Positions 6,046 to 12,687 of a stretch of 12,687 bases of DNA are shown here, one piece after another. How positions within the stretch are numbered: the first letter of the stretch is position 1; every line of letters begins with the position of its first letter. This stretch comes from Chloroflexota bacterium (GTDB taxonomy: Bacteria > Chloroflexota > Anaerolineae > UBA7937): assembly GCA_003453555.1 (NCBI GenBank), contig DMLA01000042.1, positions 1-12,687 of the forward strand, in the 5' to 3' direction. The notes under the pieces were generated by a model that saw only the letters and a list, made by a program, of their open reading frames with translations, made no database searches and was not told where the DNA came from. A program made the position numbers and the translations under genes.

Positions 6046-8448
6046 CTATGCCTTCTCCGCTAACACCTGCTTGGTGTACTCTATCTCCTCCGGAGTGACT
6101 TTCTTCCTCATCTCCTCCAGTTCCCCCATCACTCGAGCGAACTTCTGCCCCTCGGCAGCGGAAATCCACTCTAATTGCAGCCTCTCCGGCCGAATGCCCG
6201 CCCTTTCCAGCCTGTCCCAGAGCCTTTCCACTCGCCTTTGGGTCCACCGATTGGCGTTGATGTAATGGCAGTCAGCAAAGTGGCAGCCGGAGACGAGGAC
6301 CATGGGCGCTCCCAAGGCGAAAGCCCTAAGTATGAGCCTCTCCCCTGTCCGCCCGCTACACATGGTGCGAATGACCCGGGCGCTGGGAGGATACTGCAGC
6401 CGGGAGACGCCAGCCATATCGCCTCCGGGGTAGGAGCACCAATGGCAGGCGAAGACCACGATCTTCTCCTCTGGCCCTTCTCCCAGCATAGCCTCAAGTT
6501 GGGCGAAAAACTGCTCATCACCGAAATGGCGCTGGGTAATCGCTCCTACAGGACACTCGGCACTACAAGTGCCACAACCGGCACAAGCCGCCTCGATGAC
6601 CCGTGGGGAGACTTTCCTTTTAGGATCCACATCGACGATGGCTCCATAGGGACAGACCCGGGCACAACGGCCACAGAAGTTGCAAAGGTCAAGATCGATC
6701 ATGGGGGTGATAGCCTCTATAGGTATCTTATCCTGGTTGAGGATGATCTGAGCCCTAGCGGCGGCAGCGCTGGCTTGGGTGACGCTCTCCTTGATATCCT
6801 TGGGCCCCTCAGCGCAACCGGCCAAGAAGACCCCTCGGGTGGGGGTGTCCACCGGCTTCAGTTTGGGGTGGGATTCCAAGAAGAAGCCATCGCTCGTCCG
6901 CGAGAGGCTCAAAAGTTGCTGTACCGTCTTACTATCCTCGCGGGGCTCCAGCCCCACAGAGAGGACAAGCATATCCAACTCGTGCTCTTCCAGTCGGCCG
7001 GCGGTAGTGTTCTCTACCGTCACCAAGAGGTTCCTCGTCTCCGGGTCCTCCTTCACCTCCCCAGGGAGCCCCCGCACGTATCTCACCCCTGCGTCCTTGC
7101 TTCGCTTATAGAGGTCCTCAAACCCCTTGCCGAAGGCCCGCATATCCAAGTAGAAGACGGTGATATCTATTTCGGGGTAATGGTCCCGCAAAAGCAGGCT
7201 ATCTTTCACCGTGTTCATGCAGCATATGTTGCTACAATAAGAGTTGCCCCTCCGCTCGGTGCGGGAGCCCACACATTGTATGAACCCTATCCGTTTCGGC
7301 ACCCTTCCGTCGGTGGGACGGGCAAAACGGCCCCCTAGAGGCCCCCCGGAGTCTACCAGCCGCTCGAACTCCAAGGTGGTGATCACGTTCTCGAAACGGG
7401 TGTAACCATACTCATCCAAGAGGGTGGGGTCGTAGACCTCCATACCCACGGCCACGATGATGGTCCCCACTTCCAACTCCACGATTTCATCCTTCATATC
7501 GAAATCGATGCAACCCTTATCGCACTTTTCGGCACATTTACCACAGGCGATAGGCTGAACCCCCAGGCACTCCTCGATATTGATGGTATAAGAAGAGGGC
7601 ACAGCCTGAGGGAAGGGGATGTAGATGGCTCGGCGGGAGGAAAGGCCCATCTGGTACTCATCGGGCATGATCACCGGGCAGACGTCAACACAATCGCCGC
7701 AAGCGGTACACTCCTCCTCATCGACATACCGGGCTTTCTTGCGCACCTTAACCCTGAAATTACCTACGTAGCCCGATACTTCCTCCACTTCACTATAGGC
7801 CAGGAGTTTTATCCTCGGATGTCGACCGACATCCATCATCTTAGGGCCCAGGATTCATATGGAACAATCCATGGTGGGGAAGGTCTTATTCAGTTGGGCC
7901 ATCTTCCCCCCGATGGAAGGCTCCTTCTCTACCAGGTATACCTGATGACCAGCGTCGGCCAGATCCAAGGCCGCCTGGATTCCGGCCACTCCCCCGCCGA
8001 TAACCAGAGCCGCCTTGGTGACCGGCACCTCCATCTCTACCTGGGGTTCCAGAAGCCGCGCCCTGGCGACGGCGATCTTGACGATATCTTTCGCCTTGGC
8101 TGTAGCCGCCTCCCTATCGTGGAGATGAACCCAACTGCATTGCTCCCGGATATTGGCCATCTCCAGGAGATAGGGGTTGAGGCCCACATCATAGATGCAT
8201 TTGCGGAAGGTGGGCTCATGGAGTCGGGGGGTGCAGGAGGCCACGACCACACGGTTCAAGTGGTGTTCCACAATGGCCTTCTTGATCTCTTCCTGGCCTG
8301 GGTCGGAGCAGGTGTACCTGTTTCGCACCGCCAGGGCCACGCCGGGCAGCCTCTCCGCGTAGTCTCGCACCGCCTCGCAATCCACCGAGCCCGCTATGTT
8401 GAGTCCACACTCGCAGACGAAAACGCCGATCCTCTCACCCTCGGGCAA
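6046..8448 (-). CDS. hdrA: HdrA-MvhD fusion selenoprotein, with in-frame TGA (7855-7857) read as selenocysteine
   Basis: Flavin-containing hub subunit of a heterodisulfide reductase-type complex, 800 residues from TTG 8448. The start follows AAAGGAGGTGATAG, fully complementary to the 16S rRNA tail; an upstream ATG (8484) has no such site. Order: HdrA N-terminal domain (1-140, IGVFVCECG); FAD Rossmann motif GGGVAG (151-156); FPTMDCSI then TGA as residue 198, where homologues have Cys, then ILGPKMMDVGRHP. Next come ferredoxin cysteines 247/250/253/257, a second set around 294-313, HdrA cluster Cys 392 and CSNICC (405-410), and two 4Fe-4S motifs (589-599, 622-632). MvhD occupies about 662-793 (CHWC 668/671, C697, C722, C727). 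Frame is unbroken across the TGA and a SECIS-like hairpin follows. MvhD normally passes electrons from a hydrogenase or formate dehydrogenase to HdrA. The alternative is a nonsense mutation or sequencing error. Confidence 0.85.
7811..7854 (-). promoter_or_regulatory. Bacterial SECIS-like element downstream of the hdrA TGA
   Basis: On the transcribed minus strand, GGATGTC and GACATCC (7834-7828 and 7823-7817) form a perfect 7-bp stem closed by the tetraloop GGTC, GGUC in RNA. The E. coli fdhF SECIS shows GGUC in its apical loop, where SelB binds. The loop begins at the 28th nucleotide after the TGA, within the commonly used 16-37 nt range. AUCCU directly after the TGA (7854-7850) can pair with AGGAU (7815-7811), which would close a lower stem. 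I do not see a bulged U like that of fdhF. Part of the stem encodes conserved HdrA residues (DVGRHP), so some of the pairing could be coincidental. Confidence 0.75.
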
Positions 8449-8450
8449 CC

Positions 8451-8464
8451 CTATCACCTCCTTT
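8451..8464 (-). promoter_or_regulatory. Full-length Shine-Dalgarno that sets the TTG start of hdrA
   Basis: The minus strand reads AAAGGAGGTGATAG, containing the whole complement of the 3' end of 16S rRNA. It begins 9 nt after the stop of the HdrCB gene and lies 8 nt (from AGGAGG) before TTG 8448. It favours the TTG start over the in-frame ATG at 8484, which overlaps the upstream gene. Confidence 0.75.
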
Positions 8465-8473
8465 CCCAGAGGC

Positions 8474-9595
8474 CTATAGAGCATTGGCCGCCAAAACGAC
8501 CAGGTCTTCCACCTCTATTCGAGCCTCCTGACCTACCTTCTCATCACTCATAGCGCATCTGAAATGTATCTGGCACTTGGGGCAAGCGGTGATCAGGAGG
8601 TCTGCGCCGGTGGCTTTGGCCTCCCTGAGTCGTTCCACCTGGATCTCTTTATTGTCAGCCCCGCAGTTGGTCCAACAACTGGTGCCACAACATAACGCCT
8701 GGGCCCTGTTTCTCTCCATCTCCACCAATTCCACCCCCGGCAGAGAGGCGACAACCTGGCGGGGTGGCTCATACAGGCCGGAGAAACGGCCCAGACGACA
8801 GGGGTCTTGGTAAGTGACTCGCTTAGTTGACCTTCTACTTGTGGTCGGCGTAGGCAACTCCTGGGCGAGCAACTCAGAGATATGGATTACCTCCGCCTTC
8901 GGCCCGCCCACATAGCGGGGATACTCCACCGCCAAAGTATGGTAACATTCAGCGCACGAGGTGACCACCCGCTGGGCCCCGCTCTCTTCGATAGTTTGCA
9001 GGTTAAGTTCTGCCAAGCGACAGAAATTATCGACATCCCCCTCCCAGAGGAGGTCGTGCCCGCAACAACGCTCATTTTCCAGCACCAGGGGGGTGATACC
9101 CAAGCGGTTGAGCGCCTTCACCGTGCTCCGAGCGACCTTGTGGCCTGGAAAGTCCAACTCCTGGAAGATGACCTCGAAGTAAGGAAGACAGCCCACGAAG
9201 TAGAGGGTATCCGATCTCTCGGCCACTTTACCTCTTCGGAGCCAACCCAGCCGGTTCTGCTCCAAGTTTTTGGTCATCATCCGCATCAGGGTCTGGAGTG
9301 CTCCGCCATGGGCGCACTCCCCGCTCTGGCCACCCTCCCAGGCCCGGGTTCGCAAATGCCTGATAAACTCCGCATAGGTCACATCGCTTTGACACCTCTC
9401 GCTGCAAGCCTCGCAGGTTAAGCAAGACCAGAGAAGCCGATCGTGGGCTAAGTCGCCTCCCCACAACGCTCTCTCCACCGTCAGACGGGGAGAGTAGATG
9501 GGGTTAAGCCTGGCTAACGGACAGACGGCGGTACATTTGCCGCAATCCAGGCAACGATAAGCGTGGGTCTCTTTAATCGCTTTCTCCATATCCAT
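8474..9595 (-). CDS. hdrD: HdrC-HdrB fusion (HdrD-like heterodisulfide reductase catalytic subunit)
   Basis: A 373-residue cytoplasmic iron-sulfur protein. The N-terminal third is HdrC-like with two 4Fe-4S motifs (C15/C18/C21/C25 and C58/C61/C64/C68). The rest is HdrB-like with two CCG domains, both with complete ligands: C136, CC177-178, C214/C217, then C266, CC302-303, C338/C341. In methanogen HdrB the CCG cysteines hold two noncubane 4Fe-4S clusters that cleave the CoM-S-S-CoB disulfide, and in HdrD the HdrC and HdrB parts are fused as here. A bacterium lacking these cofactors must use another substrate or electron carrier, so the true reaction is unknown. The start at ATG 9595 overlaps the upstream fusion gene by 23 nt; AGAGGG lies 9 nt before it. 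The HdrA selenoprotein follows 25 nt downstream, consistent with subunits of one complex. Confidence 0.9.
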   Translation of the reverse strand: MDMEKAIKETHAYRCLDCGKCTAVCPLARLNPIYSPRLTVERALWGGDLAHDRLLWSCLTCEACSERCQSDVTYAEFIRHLRTRAWEGGQSGECAHGGALQTLMRMMTKNLEQNRLGWLRRGKVAERSDTLYFVGCLPYFEVIFQELDFPGHKVARSTVKALNRLGITPLVLENERCCGHDLLWEGDVDNFCRLAELNLQTIEESGAQRVVTSCAECYHTLAVEYPRYVGGPKAEVIHISELLAQELPTPTTSRRSTKRVTYQDPCRLGRFSGLYEPPRQVVASLPGVELVEMERNRAQALCCGTSCWTNCGADNKEIQVERLREAKATGADLLITACPKCQIHFRCAMSDEKVGQEARIEVEDLVVLAANAL

Positions 9596-12500
9596 CAGAG
9601 TAGACCCTCTGGACGAACCTCTTTACCTTCTGGGCGAAGAGCCGCCCATCGCCAAGAGGTATCGAATCCAGGTGCAGCCTTCTTTTATCTATGCCTAGGA
9701 GGCCCAGCAAAGCCTGCGTTCTCTTAAATAAATCCTCGGCCCCTTCGAGGCGGTGTTCGCACTCCCCTGGTGGGCAGCCCAGCATCAATACTCCCGCTGC
9801 TCCCAACTCGAACGCTTTCAAGATCAGACCCCGGTGCAGCCTCCCCAGACACTGCAAGCGGACTAACCTCGCATTTGGCGGATAAGAGATGCCTTGCAAC
9901 CCCGCCATCTCCGCCCCGCTGTAGGCTTTCCAGTTACAGGAGAAGACAATCACCTTGGGCTCAGGGTTCGGCGAGGCCAAGAGAGCCTCTAAGGTGACCT
10001 CCAACTGACGGTCGCTGATATAACCAGCGGTGATGGCTCCCGAGGGGCAAAGGGCAGCGCAGCTCCCACAGCCGGTACAAAGAGAGGCATCCACCTGAGC
10101 CACAGGCTGCTCCCCATCTTCCCGAACTCTAATCGCCTCGACTTGGCAGACCTCCTCACAGGTCCCACACCCTCGGCAACGCCAGGCCTCCACTTCAGCC
10201 TTAGGCAAAGGCACTGTCATCAGCTTGGCTCGGGCCACGGCGGAAGCGACCAGATCTTTCGCCTTCTCCGTCGCCCGTTCGCCAGCATGGACAAGAGCGC
10301 AATGCTCCCTGATGTTCACGAACTCGAACAAAGAGGGCGATCTCAAGAGATTGACCTTGGAGCGAACCCTCTGGTAGGAGCAACTGTAGCAGATCTGATC
10401 CAAAGAGCAGCAGGAACAAGCGGCCAAGACGGCCCGGTTCAGGTTATGAGCGGTTATGGCCCGATCTATGCTCTCCGCTCCCTCAACAAGGCAAGCGTAG
10501 GGGATCTCTTGAGTGTGCACGACCCCCAGCAAGCGGCTAGCCTCCCGGCATACCTCGGCCACATCTATCACCTCTCCGATATGGCCACCACAATGGCAGA
10601 CGAAAACCCCGATCCTGGGCTCGCCATCCAACCGCCAATCCCTTTCCTCTAGAGGGAGACGAAGAGCCAGGGGAGAGGGGGCAGGAAGGGAAGGGGCACT
10701 GATGGTCTCCAGACTCAGAGGGAGACCTTCCAACTCGCGGGCATCGGCCAACAAGATAGAACCCACCTGTAGCCTCAACTCTAGAGGCCTTTGCTCGTGA
10801 TCGATGGCTCCCGTCTCGCAGGCTATCTCGCACTCTAGACACTCGCTACAGAGACCACAACTGAGGCATCGCTCCGCCTCGGCTCGGGCCTGTTCCTCGG
10901 TGAAACCCAGCTCCACCTCCTGGAAACTCCCCTTGGCCTGAGAAGGGGGCAGGGTAGCTATTTGAGCCCTAGGTCGGCGAGAGGCAAGACCCAGGCTCAA
11001 TCTCTGGGCTATCTCCTCCTCCGTCAACTCCGCCTTCGGGGGCGAGAAAGGTTCCCCCCTCAGTTCTTCACCTCGAAGATACCGATCGATAGAGCGAGCG
11101 GCCCTTTGGCCAGCGGCGATAGCGTCCACCACAAAGGCGGTGCCCGTCACCGCATCTCCTCCCGCGAAGACGCCCGGTTTCCCCGCAGCCAGGGTCTCGG
11201 GGTCTACGGCAATGGTCCGCCTCGAAGTTATCTGCAACTCACCATCTACAAGGAAGCCTAGGTCTGGGTCCTGGCCGATGGCGAAGATAACCGTATCGCA
11301 AGAGAGCAGATGCTCCGAGCCGGGGCGGGTCTCCAAAGTCAGACGCCCGTCCTCGTCGAACTCCATAAAGGTCACATCCAAACACTGGACTCCAGTTATC
11401 TGGCCCTTAGTGTGGACTATCTCTTTGAAAGCCCGGGAGGGGTGAATTATGACCCCTTCGGCTTCGGCAGCCTCGATCTCCCAAGGGTAAGCGGGCATCG
11501 AGTCCCTGCCCTCTAGACAGGCCATCTCTACCCTTTTGGCCCCCAGACGGACTGCGGTGCGAGCCACATCGACAGCCACGTCCCCCCCGCCCAAGACCAG
11601 GACCCTCTCCCCCACCCTCACCTCCTGGCCCAGGTTCACCTGGCGTAGGAAATCAGTGCCCACCAGCACCCCGGGGAGATCGGCCCCCGGAATAGGCAAC
11701 TTCCGACCCCCATGGGCTCCCAGGGCCAGAAATAGAGCCTCATACTCTTCCAGGAGAGCGTCGATATCCTCCACGTGGCTGTTCAGTTTCAACTCTATGC
11801 CCAAATCCAATATCTCGTCGATCTCTCGCTGTATTAACTCAGGGGGCAAGCGGAAGGAGGGGATTCCCACTCGCATCATCCCCCCTGGAACGGGCAGGGC
11901 TTCAAAAAGGGTGACTCGATAACCCAAGAGGGCCAACTCCCGGGCTGCGGTCAAGCCGGCGGGGCCGGAGCCCACCACAGCCACAGAAGGCCCCTCAGCC
12001 GGGGGGACTTTCAGTTGGGCGGTCTTTCCTTTAGCGTAAGCCCAATCGGCCACGAACCTCTTGAGAGCCCTGATGGAGACCGGCTCATCCACCCTTTGAC
12101 GGCTGCATTCATTCTCGCAACGGTGATCACAAACCCGGCCACAGATGGAGGGGAAGGGGTTCTCCTCCTTGAGGGCCCGCAAGGCATCCTCATACCGTCC
12201 CTCCCTGATGAGGGCTATGTAACCTTGGGCTCGTTGATGGATGGGACAGGCAGCGCGGCAGGGGGCTGTCCCTCGCTTCTCGATGACGTAGGCGGCAGGC
12301 ACAGACTTGGTGTAAGGGAGGTAGATCGCCTTACCATCAGAGTCTCTCCCCATCCTCACTGGACAGTTGGCCTCACAGCGGCCGCAGGCGGCACACCTCT
12401 CCTTGTCCACGTAGCGGGGATGACTTAACAGAGTGACCGAGTAGTTCCCTTCTCGCCCCTCGACGGTGGTTAGTTGGGCATTGGTCAGAAGGGTGATCTG

Positions 12501-12687
12501 AGGATGACAGGCTGCAGCTAAGAGTTCAGGGAGGAGTGAACCCTCTACAGGCAGGGGGTTCCCCAAGGGCGCTTGGCCTAAGGAGGGGGCCCGGGTGACC
12601 AAGTGCACCCTTTGGCCCTCTTGGGCCAATTTTAGAGCAACCCTGGCCGCAGCGACCTCGCCGCCGATGACTAGGCTACTCTGCCTA
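9573..12687 (-). CDS. Giant HdrA / ferredoxin / GltD(NfnB-like) / HdrA-N / ferredoxin / MvhD fusion (5' end outside window)
   Basis: The frame stays open to the window edge: 19 residues before the TTG at 12629 read SLVIGGEVAAARVALK, the HdrA Rossmann segment, so that TTG is internal. Numbering from it: degenerate HdrA segment (1-75), 4Fe-4S CAACGRCEANCP (79-90), GltD-type N-terminal cluster domain (C124, C128, C163, C167, C171, C175). Then FAD fold GSGPAGLTAARELALLGY (220-237), PVPGGMMRVGIPSFRLP (246-262), NAD(P) fold LGGGDVAVDVARTA (346-359), and AIGQDPDL plus AGGDAVTG (489-496) closing the GltD module. A Cys-rich link (588-604), a second HdrA N-terminal domain (672-805, with unusual CSCCSLDQICYSC), ferredoxin clusters (818-828, 851-861) and MvhD (892-1010) follow. 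GltD/NfnB modules oxidise or reduce NAD(P)H. It is the first visible gene of the operon and overlaps the HdrCB gene. NAD versus NADP preference is not assigned. Confidence 0.88.
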   Translation of the reverse strand, partial: RQSSLVIGGEVAAARVALKLAQEGQRVHLVTRAPSLGQAPLGNPLPVEGSLLPELLAAACHPQITLLTNAQLTTVEGREGNYSVTLLSHPRYVDKERCAACGRCEANCPVRMGRDSDGKAIYLPYTKSVPAAYVIEKRGTAPCRAACPIHQRAQGYIALIREGRYEDALRALKEENPFPSICGRVCDHRCENECSRQRVDEPVSIRALKRFVADWAYAKGKTAQLKVPPAEGPSVAVVGSGPAGLTAARELALLGYRVTLFEALPVPGGMMRVGIPSFRLPPELIQREIDEILDLGIELKLNSHVEDIDALLEEYEALFLALGAHGGRKLPIPGADLPGVLVGTDFLRQVNLGQEVRVGERVLVLGGGDVAVDVARTAVRLGAKRVEMACLEGRDSMPAYPWEIEAAEAEGVIIHPSRAFKEIVHTKGQITGVQCLDVTFMEFDEDGRLTLETRPGSEHLLSCDTVIFAIGQDPDLGFLVDGELQITSRRTIAVDPETLAAGKPGVFAGGDAVTGTAFVVDAIAAGQRAARSIDRYLRGEELRGEPFSPPKAELTEEEIAQRLSLGLASRRPRAQIATLPPSQAKGSFQEVELGFTEEQARAEAERCLSCGLCSECLECEIACETGAIDHEQRPLELRLQVGSILLADARELEGLPLSLETISAPSLPAPSPLALRLPLEERDWRLDGEPRIGVFVCHCGGHIGEVIDVAEVCREASRLLGVVHTQEIPYACLVEGAESIDRAITAHNLNRAVLAACSCCSLDQICYSCSYQRVRSKVNLLRSPSLFEFVNIREHCALVHAGERATEKAKDLVASAVARAKLMTVPLPKAEVEAWRCRGCGTCEEVCQVEAIRVREDGEQPVAQVDASLCTGCGSCAALCPSGAITAGYISDRQLEVTLEALLASPNPEPKVIVFSCNWKAYSGAEMAGLQGISYPPNARLVRLQCLGRLHRGLILKAFELGAAGVLMLGCPPGECEHRLEGAEDLFKRTQALLGLLGIDKRRLHLDSIPLGDGRLFAQKVKRFVQRVYSDGYGESD

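Noticed and set aside
6175..7338. Long open frame of 387 codons on the + strand opposite hdrA
   Set aside because: It is antisense to clearly conserved HdrA/ferredoxin/MvhD coding sequence, has no recognisable protein family and no ribosome binding site. It arises from the codon bias of the real gene.
7840..8484. hdrA as a pseudogene or as two separate genes split by a nonsense codon
   Set aside because: The frame continues without shift, the flanking protein is fully conserved, the codon is TGA at a conserved Cys, and a GGUC hairpin follows. The ATG at 7839 that would start the second part has no ribosome binding site and lies inside the conserved PKMMDVGRHP segment.
8446..8484. ATG 8484 as the start of hdrA
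   Set aside because: It has no ribosome binding site and overlaps the HdrCB gene. The full-length Shine-Dalgarno lies downstream of it and points to TTG 8448, close to the usual HdrA N-terminus IGVFVC.
7819..8553. Open frame of 244 codons on the + strand opposite the first part of hdrA
   Set aside because: It is antisense to the conserved HdrA N-terminal domain, and its translation has no domain features.
12627..12629. TTG 12629 as the start of the giant fusion
   Set aside because: The frame upstream stays open to the window edge and encodes the conserved Rossmann segment of HdrA, so the gene continues beyond the window.

Overview
The window looks like the chromosome of an anaerobic, selenocysteine-decoding bacterium, most likely Chloroflexota. 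This is an inference from the Thr/Pro-rich linker after the lipobox Cys of the solute-binding protein, the Hdr/MvhD fusion content and the moderately high GC. No RNA gene, CRISPR array, insertion sequence or replication origin was seen.

Layout. (1) 1-447 (+): last 148 codons of an alpha-keto acid dehydrogenase E1 beta subunit. (2) 584-1270 (-): orphan hypothetical protein with a HEPN-type Rx4H motif and a base composition unlike its neighbours. (3) 1430-2590 (-): M20 amidohydrolase. It is divergent from (4) 2837-5435 (+), a complete polar amino acid ABC importer: lipoprotein, permease and ATPase. Two near-consensus sigma70-type promoters lie back to back between them. A perfect 14-bp hairpin separates the binding-protein gene from the permease, and an intrinsic terminator follows the ATPase. 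(5) 5517-5795 (-): small ABM-type dimeric alpha/beta barrel protein. (6) 5913-12687 (-): a tightly packed heterodisulfide reductase (Hdr) cluster entering from beyond the right edge.

In transcription order the Hdr cluster holds a giant HdrA/ferredoxin/GltD(NfnB)/HdrA-N/ferredoxin/MvhD fusion that is cut by the window edge; an HdrC-HdrB (HdrD-like) fusion with two CCG domains; an HdrA-MvhD fusion; and a 43-residue zinc-ribbon protein missed by ordinary length cut-offs.

The HdrA-MvhD gene appears as two open frames split by a TGA at 7855-7857. The TGA sits exactly where HdrA proteins have the last Cys of the DCSIC motif, the frame continues without a shift, and a perfect 7-bp hairpin with a GGUC loop begins 20 nt downstream (loop at +28). 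I therefore annotate one 800-residue selenoprotein, not a pseudogene.

A working model, by inference: the GltD/NfnB module exchanges electrons with NAD(P)H, the HdrA/MvhD ferredoxin chains carry them, and the HdrCB fusion reduces or oxidises a disulfide or other unknown substrate. This would be a flavin-based electron-bifurcating or confurcating complex. No hydrogenase or formate dehydrogenase subunit is visible in the window.
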